The notes under the pieces: generated by a model | What the model was told of the DNA's origin: nothing | The model's database searches: none | Seen by the model: the letters and a program-made list of their open reading frames with translations, nothing else | NCBI RefSeq assembly: GCF_051962475.1 | Contig: NZ_JBQCCF010000020.1 | Coordinates: 1-64,000, forward strand | Length of the DNA stretch: 64,000 nt | Origin: Dyella_A sp051962475 | GTDB lineage: Bacteria > Pseudomonadota > Gammaproteobacteria > Xanthomonadales > Rhodanobacteraceae | Direction of reading: 5' to 3' | Shown: piece after piece, positions 25,783 through 34,100 of the stretch | Numbering within the stretch: position 1 is the first letter of the stretch | How the letters are laid out: every line of letters begins with the position of its first letter | Program-made: the position numbers and the translations under genes

Positions 25783-25842
25783 GGGCGCATATGTCCTGAA
25801 CTTCCATGCAGGAAGCTTCCGGATACGCGCATCATGGCGATA

Positions 25843-25857
25843 CTACGTTTAACGTAA
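25843..25857. promoter_or_regulatory. XRE operator, site 1
   Basis: CTACGTTTAACGTAA is a near-perfect inverted repeat around a central T. It matches two sites at 26405 and 26431. It lies about 60 bp upstream of the first XRE regulator's start, a natural place for autoregulation. Confidence 0.65.
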
Positions 25858-26020
25858 CTACGACTGGAGCGGTTGGGAGAATTCTTCCTGACGTGCTACA
25901 GAGTCCCTCGAAGGAGGTAAAGGCGTCACGGCCGCCGGAGGAGGCTGCGGACGAAAGGTCTCACCTTTCTGTATGTCGAGACGGCAAGGTTGACGCGTGG
26001 CGGCGGCTTTTTTTCGCGCC

Positions 26021-26347
26021 CTACTTCGCCTCGATCTTCCTTTGCACCGCCTCTTTCAGCTTGACTGGCTTGTCGCTGCGCGAAGCTGCGAGGACCGATC
26101 GCGCTTCGTCATCGCCCTCGATGTAGAAGTACGTCAGGGGTAGCACCAATGCCTTGGCGAACAGCGCCTGCACCTGATGGTTCACTTGATGTTGGCCGGT
26201 TTCGTACCGACTGACGCGGCTGCTCGCGCAGCCGACGTCCAGCCCTATCGCTACGCCCAGCTCGATCTGATTGAAACCGTAACTGTCTCTCGCCTCCCTC
26301 AGGCGGCGGCCATAGATCGTTGCTGGCTCCTTTCTTGGCCTTGGCAT
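26021..26347 (-). CDS. XRE-family transcriptional regulator, copy 2
   Basis: 108 residues with a Cro/cI-type HTH (RRLREARDSYGFNQIELGVA, SSRVSRYETGQHQVNHQVQA) and a charged C-terminal tail rich in Lys. It is paralogous to copy 1. It is divergent from the TonB receptor of the lasso locus, and two palindromic operators lie in the shared upstream region, one between candidate -35 and -10 elements. It is therefore probably a repressor of the receptor-isopeptidase operon and of itself; the inducing signal is not evident. Confidence 0.85.
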   Translation of the reverse strand: MPRPRKEPATIYGRRLREARDSYGFNQIELGVAIGLDVGCASSRVSRYETGQHQVNHQVQALFAKALVLPLTYFYIEGDDEARSVLAASRSDKPVKLKEAVQRKIEAK

Positions 26348-26392
26348 GCGTGCACATCCGGTTGCGATATGCAGCAGCTTCCCGGCGGATGC

Positions 26393-26445
26393 TTGACATC
26401 GATACTACGTAAAACGTAGTTTTAAGCTAGCTACGTTTAACGTAG
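26393..26445 (+). promoter_or_regulatory. Promoter with two XRE operators
   Basis: TTGACA at 26393-26398 is a consensus -35; a poor -10 (TAGTTT region) follows about 18 bp on. The palindrome CTACGTAAAACGTAG (26405-26419) sits between them, and CTACGTTTAACGTAG (26431-26445) lies just downstream. Protein bound at either should block transcription toward the TonB receptor. The same region is upstream of the divergent XRE gene. Confidence 0.65.
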
Positions 26446-26626
26446 TGATGGAGCCTTTTGTCGAGCGCCCGCTTGGAGCGGATCGAGGGTGGACTCGGGG
26501 AGGGGCGTGAAGAGACGCGGGCGCTGATCGGAGATATGGATCGGGAGAGCGCTGAGAAGGGCATCAGCTACCTGAGATCAACTGCGACAGGTAACGCACC
26601 AACCCAGGGGAAGCAAAGGACGCACG

Positions 26627-29020
26627 ATGAAGACACGCACGCTACGTAACGCCATTTCCATCGCCTTGCTCGCCGCCGCCACCGGCGTCAGCGAGCAGGC
26701 CGCGGCCCAGGACACATCGGCCAAGACGGACAAGCAGGGCAGGGCGCCCGCCACACACGCTCCCGCCAAAACGCCAGCGACCGAATCGGCCAACGCCGAC
26801 ACGCCAGCCCCCACCAACCTGCAGACCATCACGGTCACCGGCACCCGCATCCGCGGCGGCACCACGCCCTCGCCAGTGATCACCATCGGCAGCGAACAGA
26901 TCCAGCAGGAAGGCTTCACCGATCTGGGCGAAGTCATCCGCAGCGTGCCGCAGAACTTCAACGGGGGGCAGAATCCGGGCGTCATGGGCGTCGCCAGCGG
27001 CCTTGGCGATACCACCGGCGGTTCCGCCTTGAACCTGCGCGGCCTCGGTGCCGATGCATCGTTGACGCTACTCAACGGACACCGCATGGCCTACGACGGA
27101 TATTCCCAAGCCGTGGACATTGGCGCCATCCCGGTGGAAGCAGTTGAGCGACTGGAAATCGTCCCTGACGGTGCCTCGGCGATCTATGGGTCCGATGCGG
27201 TAGGGGGCGTGGCCAACGTGATCCTGAAGCGGGACTTCGACGGAGTGGCCTTGGCGACGCGCTACGGTAAAGCGACCGAAGGCGGGCTGGCGACGCGTGA
27301 ATACACCGCCACCGCCGGCACCACTTGGGCCAGCGGTGGCCTGATCGCCACATTCAAGGATGTCGACGCCGATCCCATTTACGCGCGCCAGCGCAGCTAC
27401 ACCAAGTACCTGTTCGACCCCTATACGATCTACCCGGGCAGCCACGCGCGTAATGCCCTTGTAAGTGCGCACCAGTCATTGGGCGACGCGGCCGAGTTGC
27501 GACTAGACGCGCTCAGAAACCGGCGAGATCTGACGCAATCGCTCGGCGTATCGACAGACTCCTACTACCGCTACAACCCGGTGACGTCGATCACGCTGGT
27601 GTCGCCCAGTATCGAGTTCTTCCTACGCCATGAGTGGTCTATCACGATCGGTGCGACGTACGGCAAGGACGACACCGCGAATGTGAGCCGTCTGGCGTCG
27701 AAGGCGGGTAGCAGCGTTGTATCGCAGGTCTGCTATTGCAACGACAGTCGGTCTTGGGAGGTGGGCGCCGAGGGGCCGTTGTTTCCGATGGGGGGAGGGG
27801 AGGCCCATTTGGCCGTGGGAGCTGGGGCCCGAAAGAACAAGTTCCGGGTCGAGCCGAAAGGCTCTGGCGGTGGCTACGGCGGTGAGGAGAGTGCGCGGTT
27901 CGCCTATGCCGAACTCAGTCTCCCGTTTGTCGCGCCTTCGTCGCACATCGCAGGTGTTCATCGCCTGGAACTCAGTGCCGCGGTACGTGGCGAGGATTAC
28001 GACAGCTTTGGCCGCGTAGCCACGCCGAAGCTCGGGGTGATCTACGACCCTACGGCCGACCTCACCTTCAAGGCCTCCTGGGGCAAGTCGTTCAAAGCCC
28101 CGACGTTGCTGCAGCGCTACTCGGAGAAGTACGCCTATCTGTGGAGTGCGGCTGCGGTGGGTGCAAGCGGCCTTCCGGCCGATGCCACAGCATTGCTTTC
28201 CGCCGGTGGAAACACCGACGACCTGCATGCCGAGCGGGCACAGACCTGGACGGCTTCGCTGGCATTGCATCCAGAGGCGTTGCCCGGGCTGGACGCCGAG
28301 CTAACCTGGTTCGGTATCGACTATACCGACCGCGTTGTTCAGCCTGTCCTGTACCAGGAGGCTTTACGCAATCCGGCTTACGCCGCCTTTGTGAATTGGT
28401 CGCCGACGCCGGAGCAGATACAGCACTTGCTCTCCGTTTATGGCGGTCACTTTTATAACTATGCCGGAGCGCCCTACGACCCCAGCAAGGTTGTGGCGAT
28501 CATCCGCGATCAGTACGTGAACTCGGCAAGGCAGCGGGTCAAGGGAATCGACCTATCGGGCTCGTACCGCTTTGACCTCGATAGCGGGCAGCTGATGGTG
28601 CGCGGATCGGCCAGCTGGATCGACAGTAAGCAAGCGCTCAGTGCCGGCCAACCCGAACACGCGCTCGCTGGCACCGTCTTCAATCCGGCCAGGCTCAATG
28701 GGCGGGCCGGAGTCTCGTGGACATCCGGCCGTTTCAGTGCGTCAGGTTTCGTCAACTACACCGGCGGCGTGACCAACGGTTTCGCGCCGACGCCGGAGAA
28801 AACCGGTTCGTTCACCACGCTGGACACCACGGTCAACTACAGCACCGCTGAACGTGGCGGTGCATTTTCGGGCGTGAGACTCGAGTTGTCCGTGCAGAAT
28901 CTGTTGGACCGCAAACCGCCGCTCTATACCGCGCCGGTAGCCACCTACGTGCCCTACGACGCCACCAATTACACGGCGATCGGACGCTTCGTCAGCGTCT
29001 CGGTCTCCAAGCGTTGGTAG
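26627..29020 (+). CDS. TonB-dependent receptor of the lasso-peptide locus
   Basis: 797 residues: signal peptide (ends AAAQ), a Thr/Ala/Pro-rich stretch, a plug domain (LQTITVTGTRIRGG, LTLLNGHRMAYDGY, GASAIYGSDAVGGVANVIL) and a beta-barrel with an aromatic C-terminus (SVSKRW). No STN signalling domain is present, in keeping with XRE rather than FecI/FecR control. It is followed after 13 bp by the isopeptidase gene. In isopeptidase-type lasso clusters the receptor is thought to re-import the lasso peptide or its complex; that role is inferred from context. AAAGGA precedes the ATG. Upstream, 26446-26626 holds only the leader. Confidence 0.93.
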   Translation: MKTRTLRNAISIALLAAATGVSEQAAAQDTSAKTDKQGRAPATHAPAKTPATESANADTPAPTNLQTITVTGTRIRGGTTPSPVITIGSEQIQQEGFTDLGEVIRSVPQNFNGGQNPGVMGVASGLGDTTGGSALNLRGLGADASLTLLNGHRMAYDGYSQAVDIGAIPVEAVERLEIVPDGASAIYGSDAVGGVANVILKRDFDGVALATRYGKATEGGLATREYTATAGTTWASGGLIATFKDVDADPIYARQRSYTKYLFDPYTIYPGSHARNALVSAHQSLGDAAELRLDALRNRRDLTQSLGVSTDSYYRYNPVTSITLVSPSIEFFLRHEWSITIGATYGKDDTANVSRLASKAGSSVVSQVCYCNDSRSWEVGAEGPLFPMGGGEAHLAVGAGARKNKFRVEPKGSGGGYGGEESARFAYAELSLPFVAPSSHIAGVHRLELSAAVRGEDYDSFGRVATPKLGVIYDPTADLTFKASWGKSFKAPTLLQRYSEKYAYLWSAAAVGASGLPADATALLSAGGNTDDLHAERAQTWTASLALHPEALPGLDAELTWFGIDYTDRVVQPVLYQEALRNPAYAAFVNWSPTPEQIQHLLSVYGGHFYNYAGAPYDPSKVVAIIRDQYVNSARQRVKGIDLSGSYRFDLDSGQLMVRGSASWIDSKQALSAGQPEHALAGTVFNPARLNGRAGVSWTSGRFSASGFVNYTGGVTNGFAPTPEKTGSFTTLDTTVNYSTAERGGAFSGVRLELSVQNLLDRKPPLYTAPVATYVPYDATNYTAIGRFVSVSVSKRW

Positions 29021-29033
29021 AGGGGGAAGGGGC

Positions 29034-31265
29034 ATGAAGATTCTTCATCGACCCACCTCGTGCGTAGTCGCCGCGGAACGCACGCGTTCTGTTAGTTCAA
29101 CCAGAGAGCGCATCGCGCACGGGGCTTGGTGGCGTGTACTCGCAGTACTAGTGGTGGCCGCCCCCGGGCCTTTACACGCGGAAGTGATTCCACCGCGGCG
29201 CCTGCTGGAGGTGACTGACCTGGGCAATCCGGCGATCTCACCCGATGGGCGATATGTGGCCTTCCGATCCGAGCGCGCGTCGGTCGAAAAAAATACATAC
29301 GACTCGACATGGTATGTGCAGAGCCTGGACGGAAACGCTCCACCACTCCGCGTAGCGGATGGGGGCGTGCCGTTGTTCCAGTACGTCAACGGAACGGTGC
29401 TGCCTTCGCCAGCCGTGTGGTCGCCGGATGGAAAGCGGATCTACTACCGCGCCATCTTCAATGGTCGCATCTCGGTCTGGTACGCGGCGGCAGATGGCTC
29501 TGGGGCCCGCACGGTGACGTCGGATGGAGCGGATGTGCGGGATTTTGTACTGAGCAGCGATGGAAAGACGCTGATGTACAGCGTCGGCGCGACACGGAAG
29601 GCCGTCGCCGTCGCGGAAGAGTCCGAGTATGACCACGGCATCCGCATTGACGATTCCGTGGATGTTGCCGATGGCCTGTTTCGGCAGGACGTACTCAACG
29701 GTCGGCCAGCTACGAGGCGTTATCTGGCGATACCTGGAGTGGCGGGCTGGGCCTCGACCGGGCATTTGCTGGCGAACGCGCCGGATCGCTGGAAGGCCGT
29801 CGACTTGACGACGATGACCACCCGAGACCTGCCTGCGTCGGAGCATCCGACGCGCGGGCTGACGCCGGCCGATCTTTCTCCCGATCTCGTGGCGGAGCCG
29901 GTCAAAATCTGGAACGGCCTGCAACCGCCGCGCTATCAGATAGCCCGGAGTCCGGGCGATGAGCGCATCGCGGTGCTGTTACCTGGGCACAAGGACAAGG
30001 GCCTCTTTCTAAGCCGGAACGTCGAGCTGGCCATGCTGCCGAACAAGCATGCATCGCATCCGGTCATCTGCACGGCTGAGCCGTGTCGCCACAAGGGGAT
30101 CACAGCTATCCAATGGCGGCCCGGAAGCGACGAAGTCCTGTTCACGACCGACGACTACGACAAGGGACATGCGCAATCCATTTACGCTTGGAACGTCTAC
30201 ATGGGTACGGTTCGGCCGATAGTGCTCTCCCGCGGGTTGGTCAGCGGAAGCCAGCGCTACTGGGATATTCCTTGTGCGCTGTCGCCCGACACTCTGGTGT
30301 GTGTGGCTGCGGAAGCCGATCACCCGCCGCGTCTCGAAGCGATCGATGTGAAAAGTGGCCAGAGGCGAGCTCTGTTCGCACCGAACCAAGGGTTGGACGC
30401 CGACATTGCGGCCACGGTGCCGGCAAAGCTGCTTCGTTGGAAGGACGCGCAAGGGAGAGAGTTCACGGGCCAGCTTTTCGAGGCGGCAAAAACGGATGGC
30501 GGCCAATTGCCGCCGCTGTTTGTGACGTTCTACGACTGCAATGGCTTCCTTCGTGGCGGAGTGGGCGACGAATGGCCGCTTGCCACGTTGGCCGAGGATG
30601 GCATCTCGGCGCTATGCATCAACGCGATTCCCGGAGTCCACCTCGATGCCACCGCCAACTACGACCAGGGGCGTACGGCTGTCGAGGGCGTCGTGGCGCG
30701 CCTCTCTGCCGAAGGACGCATTGATCGCACTCGTGTCGGCATGGGCGGCCTCAGCTATGGCAGCGAGACGACGCTGTGGACGTTGGCACACTCCAAAGTA
30801 GTAAGTGCCGCGTCCGTCAGCGGTGTCTCGGCGACGCCCACCTACTACCTTTTCAACAGTCTGCGGGCTTCCTTCCGAACCACCTACCGAAAGCTATGGC
30901 AGCTCGGCGCGCCGAACGAGACACCCGAACGATGGAAGGAGGTTTCGCCTGCGTATCAGCTCGACAGGATTCGGGCACCGATCCTGTTCCAGCTGCCGGA
31001 GAAGGAATATCGGTTCACGCTGGACTATGCGATACCTCTACTGCACGCACATCGAGCGGATATGTACGTGTTCCCCCAGGAGACCCACATCAAGTACCAG
31101 CCGCGACACAAGCTGGCGGTGTACGAACGCAACGTCGATTGGTTCCGATTCTGGTTGCAGGGGTACGTAGATCCGAGTCAGGAAAAGGCCGGGCAATATC
31201 GCATCTGGCGTGAAATGAAGGCCGCAGCACATCGTGCTGGCGAGGGAGCTCACGCCGGATCGTGA
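29034..31265 (+). CDS. Atxe2-family lasso peptide isopeptidase
   Basis: 743 residues of the prolyl-oligopeptidase (S9) type: signal peptide (ends PLHA), an N-terminal beta-propeller (ISPDGRYVAFRSERA and similar blades), then an alpha/beta-hydrolase domain. The nucleophile is S574 in GGLSYGSE; the catalytic His is probably H685 in ETHIKY. The acid is probably a Glu near 656-658 (LPEKE), as I recall for the Atxe2 structure. Such enzymes cut the lasso's isopeptide bond and linearise the peptide. It overlaps the convergent cyclase gene by 16 bp. Assignment rests on fold, size and neighbours. Confidence 0.9.
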   Translation: MKILHRPTSCVVAAERTRSVSSTRERIAHGAWWRVLAVLVVAAPGPLHAEVIPPRRLLEVTDLGNPAISPDGRYVAFRSERASVEKNTYDSTWYVQSLDGNAPPLRVADGGVPLFQYVNGTVLPSPAVWSPDGKRIYYRAIFNGRISVWYAAADGSGARTVTSDGADVRDFVLSSDGKTLMYSVGATRKAVAVAEESEYDHGIRIDDSVDVADGLFRQDVLNGRPATRRYLAIPGVAGWASTGHLLANAPDRWKAVDLTTMTTRDLPASEHPTRGLTPADLSPDLVAEPVKIWNGLQPPRYQIARSPGDERIAVLLPGHKDKGLFLSRNVELAMLPNKHASHPVICTAEPCRHKGITAIQWRPGSDEVLFTTDDYDKGHAQSIYAWNVYMGTVRPIVLSRGLVSGSQRYWDIPCALSPDTLVCVAAEADHPPRLEAIDVKSGQRRALFAPNQGLDADIAATVPAKLLRWKDAQGREFTGQLFEAAKTDGGQLPPLFVTFYDCNGFLRGGVGDEWPLATLAEDGISALCINAIPGVHLDATANYDQGRTAVEGVVARLSAEGRIDRTRVGMGGLSYGSETTLWTLAHSKVVSAASVSGVSATPTYYLFNSLRASFRTTYRKLWQLGAPNETPERWKEVSPAYQLDRIRAPILFQLPEKEYRFTLDYAIPLLHAHRADMYVFPQETHIKYQPRHKLAVYERNVDWFRFWLQGYVDPSQEKAGQYRIWREMKAAAHRAGEGAHAGS

Positions 31266-32998
31266 CTTTGTTGACGTGTCCAGTTCTCGGCCGTACACAG
31301 TTCGAAAATGCGAAGAAACGACAGGTCTCTGGAGCCGAGGTCGTTGGCGAAAAACCTCGCCAGGGCAGGGCGGTCGAGCAGGTCGTGGGCGCAGAGCTGT
31401 CCTTCTTCGAGGAACTCGCGAATCTTTGCCTTGTTGCGCGTATACACACCCGCCATGTGACCGGTGTAGGAACCTTTGCTGTGCCGGTCAAGAACGCCGC
31501 GCGGCAGATGGTCAGCAAAGGCCTGTCGGGCAACTGCGCGATTCTGGCCATCGGCGATCCACATCCAGGTCGGGACTTTAAGGCATGCCTCCATGACCGG
31601 CTGAGACAGCAATGGGAAGTGTATGGAGCGCGCCGGGCCTCGTGGCCCGGCGTCCCTAAACAGCTGATTCCCAATCAGGTCACGAATTTTCTCGTGATCG
31701 CCGGTTAGCGCACCCGATGGTGCATCCATCCAGGGATGGTGTTCCAACGTGGTTGCCGCGCAGGCCGGGTTGAGAAGCGTACGATCCTCGTTCCAGGTCA
31801 CAGTTGGTCTACGCAGCACCTTCTTGAGGGTCAATTGGCCGGCCTCGAACACCGTGCATCGATGGAGGGTGGCGAGGTTTCCGATGGCGGCAATGCCTGC
31901 TCTGAAGCCACGTTCGCGGAACGCATCTGCCGCGGGCGCTGCGGTCCTCAAATAGCAGAAGACGGTATCGCCACCTGCACCCGAGAAGAAGCTATCGGCC
32001 CTATGTATGTCGCCTGCCGCTTCCCACGCTTCGTTGATGACGTGCTGCAGCATTCCGATCGAAGGCAAAACGGATGAGCGAGGCACCGGGAATTCGAGGT
32101 GGACATTGTCGAATCCGACTTCCACCGAGAAGTTCTCCTGTCCCAATGCCTCCGTTACCAATCGCGCATATGGACGCTCGTCGGTGCCCGCTACGGGCAT
32201 GACCAGCGTACAAAAGGTGGCGCGCTGCAGAGCGTCGCGCAGGCAGGTGGCAACGATGGATGAGTCCAGGCCGCCGGATAGCTCCACCAAAAGGTTATCG
32301 TCCCCGGCGGATAAAGCCCTGACCGCGTTGGACACGGCGGCCCTGATTTCTGCAGCAGCCACCGTAGGGTCCGCATGCCGAACGCCTGCTTCCACGAACG
32401 ACCACGGTGACCACGCGGAGCGAACTGAGACATCGCTTCCGCGGCAGGTGAGCACGTTGCCTGGAAGCAGCTCCTTGACGTGACGAAGCGCCGTACGCGC
32501 CGCCTTGAGGTAGGGAAAGGTCAGGCCGTGCGCGATGGCCTGCCAGTTGACCTCTCTGCGATAGAGCCCCAGCTCGGCTGCGAGACCGATGTCCGAAGTG
32601 ATGAAGCCTTCCCCGCCAGCGATCGAATAGACGCATGGCACAGCGCCAGAAGGATCGCGTAGCAGAGTGATCGCCGAGTGGTCGTGGCGGTCACGAAAAA
32701 CGGCGAGGTAGTTGCCCCAGGTGTCTTGTAGCAGGCGGTCGCTGAGGTCATCCGCTGTTCCCTCGATATCCAGAGGTCGAGCGATGGGTCGGCCGTCTCT
32801 GGTGAAAATCTGGCCTATGAGGAGGCCTCGCCCGACTAAGGCCAAGGTAGGTTCATCAGTGGAAGCGAAGATCCTGGCCGAGGCCGATTCAAATTTGCAG
32901 ATCATGCCCGCGGCATGCAACACCCTGTCGAGTTGAAGCGTGTATTCGCTGCCCCGGTTCAATCTCTCGCCGAGCAGGATGATATAGCGGCCTTTCAT
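31250..32998 (-). CDS. Lasso peptide cyclase (asparagine synthetase-like, C protein)
   Basis: 582 residues resembling asparagine synthetase B. The PP-loop ATP site is VELSGGLDSSIVA (S241-S247). The N-terminal glutaminase-like half lacks a Cys at position 2, as expected for lasso cyclases, which do not use glutamine. It should activate the side-chain carboxylate of the precursor's acidic ring residue with ATP and close the macrolactam onto the core's N-terminal amine. The start overlaps the stop of the B gene (ATGA), so the two are translationally coupled. Confidence 0.93.
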   Translation of the reverse strand: MKGRYIILLGERLNRGSEYTLQLDRVLHAAGMICKFESASARIFASTDEPTLALVGRGLLIGQIFTRDGRPIARPLDIEGTADDLSDRLLQDTWGNYLAVFRDRHDHSAITLLRDPSGAVPCVYSIAGGEGFITSDIGLAAELGLYRREVNWQAIAHGLTFPYLKAARTALRHVKELLPGNVLTCRGSDVSVRSAWSPWSFVEAGVRHADPTVAAAEIRAAVSNAVRALSAGDDNLLVELSGGLDSSIVATCLRDALQRATFCTLVMPVAGTDERPYARLVTEALGQENFSVEVGFDNVHLEFPVPRSSVLPSIGMLQHVINEAWEAAGDIHRADSFFSGAGGDTVFCYLRTAAPAADAFRERGFRAGIAAIGNLATLHRCTVFEAGQLTLKKVLRRPTVTWNEDRTLLNPACAATTLEHHPWMDAPSGALTGDHEKIRDLIGNQLFRDAGPRGPARSIHFPLLSQPVMEACLKVPTWMWIADGQNRAVARQAFADHLPRGVLDRHSKGSYTGHMAGVYTRNKAKIREFLEEGQLCAHDLLDRPALARFFANDLGSRDLSFLRIFELCTAENWTRQQSHDPA

Positions 32999-33684
32999 CA
33001 GACGATCCTTATCGGGGTGTGTGCATTCGCGTCGGAGAGCGTTTCATTCAACGCCATGTCGCCGGCCTGTACCCAGCAATGTGCCGCGAAAGGCTCCGGT
33101 GTAATGCCGAAAACAAGATTCGCCGCCAGCCCCCGCCGCGAGAGAAACCGAAGCAGGGCCAAGGAATCCAACAGGCAGATCGGCTGGGCAGGCGCGTAGC
33201 GGCGCGCACGGGCAAATTGCCAGGTCGCTTCGAGCAGGTTCACTTCAGATGCGGCGGACGTAGTGGCGTTGTGTGCGCCTGTTTTCCTGGCGCGGTATGT
33301 CGCGGCCCGGTCGAGATTTGCTTTGAGTGTGCGGTTCTTCAGTTGCTGACACGTCAACCAGACAGTCGCTACGACCTCGAAGACAACGGCCATGCCGATC
33401 CGTTGGCTAGAAGTTGTGAGAGGGCGCTCGATTGCGCTGCAAGTCGGGCGCTGTATGTCCGCCGATGTGGTACGCGTGGTGGGGTTCTGTGCCTCGACCA
33501 GTATCTGAGCGGCCGCGAGGCCTTCCACTAGTGTGGGAGCGACATGATCCTGTGCCAGGAAGCGCCGCATGGCGTCTTCAAGAACACCAGTCAATTTGAA
33601 GTATCGATCCTGCGCAACGTCGAGAAAGATGAGGTGCCCGTCGACGTCACAGCACGAGAGGTCTTCTCTGAGTCGATAGTGCAT
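32998..33684 (-). CDS. Lasso peptide B protein: fused RRE and leader peptidase
   Basis: 228 residues. Residues 1-70 are PqqD-like (LREDLSCCDVDGHLIFLDVA, DRYFKLTG), the RiPP recognition element that binds the leader. The rest is a B2 transglutaminase-like cysteine protease with C170 (PICLLDSLALLRFL) and H202 (AAHCWVQAG). The acidic member is probably E214 or D209; LNE stands where LND is common. It should remove the leader and hand the core to the cyclase. A GTG/ATG choice exists; the ATG before HYRLRE with GGGGGA upstream fits the PqqD start best. Confidence 0.92.
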   Translation of the reverse strand: MHYRLREDLSCCDVDGHLIFLDVAQDRYFKLTGVLEDAMRRFLAQDHVAPTLVEGLAAAQILVEAQNPTTRTTSADIQRPTCSAIERPLTTSSQRIGMAVVFEVVATVWLTCQQLKNRTLKANLDRAATYRARKTGAHNATTSAASEVNLLEATWQFARARRYAPAQPICLLDSLALLRFLSRRGLAANLVFGITPEPFAAHCWVQAGDMALNETLSDANAHTPIRIV

Positions 33685-33702
33685 CGTGCTATCCCCCGGG
33701 AT

Positions 33703-33728
33703 AGGGCGCGCACCATGGTGCGCGCCCT
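33703..33728 (-). promoter_or_regulatory. Perfect 26-bp palindrome between precursor and B gene
   Basis: AGGGCGCGCACCA and its exact complement meet with no spacer in the 50-bp gap between the precursor stop and the B start. In mRNA it would form a strong hairpin without a U-tract. Such a hairpin could stabilise the precursor message or limit read-through so that precursor is made in excess of enzymes. Confidence 0.7.
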
Positions 33729-33734
33729 GATTGG

Positions 33735-33881
33735 TCACTCGTGGGAAATGCCCGGGATCACCAGCTGGCCGATCCCGCCGCCCTGTTCGGTGGGGCCGGC
33801 AGGGCCCTGCGTCTCGACACTGGCCACGCCGAGCTCGATGACATCGTCCTGCGGGTTGCGGATGTTCTCGTTCGTGTTCAT
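33735..33881 (-). CDS. Lasso peptide precursor (A)
   Basis: 48 residues. The leader is residues 1-25, starting MNTNENIRNPQ and containing DDVIELGVASVETQ with the conserved Thr at -2 (T24). The predicted core of 23 residues starts at G26 (GPAGPTEQGGG) and ends PGISHE. Core Glu7 is the only Glu or Asp before the terminal residue, so a Gly1-Glu7 seven-residue ring is predicted, as in xanthomonins, whose core I recall ending similarly. The start is set by AAGGAG six bases before the ATG; longer in-frame starts lack such a site. There is no transporter gene next to it. Confidence 0.9.
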   Translation of the reverse strand: MNTNENIRNPQDDVIELGVASVETQGPAGPTEQGGGIGQLVIPGISHE

Positions 33882-33925
33882 CTCAGTCTCCTTCGGTTGC
33901 GTCATGGCGGACCCATGACACGGCA

Positions 33926-33955
33926 AGCCTAGGAGCCGGATTTTTTGATACTCAA
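33926..33955 (-). promoter_or_regulatory. Candidate promoter of the lasso biosynthesis operon
   Basis: On the minus strand TTGAGT and TAGGCT are separated by 18 bp and would start transcription about 40 bp before the precursor ATG. The match to sigma-70 consensus is moderate, so an activator may be needed. Confidence 0.5.
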
Positions 33956-33956
33956 A

Positions 33957-33976
33957 TGATTACTGCTGATTACTGC
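33957..33976 (-). promoter_or_regulatory. Tandem 10-bp operator-like repeat
   Basis: TGATTACTGC occurs twice in direct tandem, ending one base before the candidate -35. A degenerate third copy (TGATTAAATC) lies about 12 bp further upstream. The arrangement suggests a regulator bound on one face of the DNA helix, which could be the neighbouring GntR protein. Confidence 0.55.
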
Positions 33977-34100
33977 GCTGTTTTCAGGTGATTAAATCCG
34001 GAGCGTGACGCGCGTCCTGTTCTGCCCATGGCTGGGCGGCGATCGCGATGGCGACGTGTGTGCGCGTTCGCTTTGATGGCGCGAGCCGCGCCGATGGCGG

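Noticed and set aside
26458..26649. 63-codon frame upstream of the lasso TonB receptor
   Set aside because: It has no good start signal, overlaps the receptor's start out of frame and shows no leader-peptide features.
33882..33926. Longer N-terminus of the lasso precursor (63 or 56 residues)
   Set aside because: The inner ATG has a perfect ribosome-binding site and gives a normal leader length; the outer ATGs have none.
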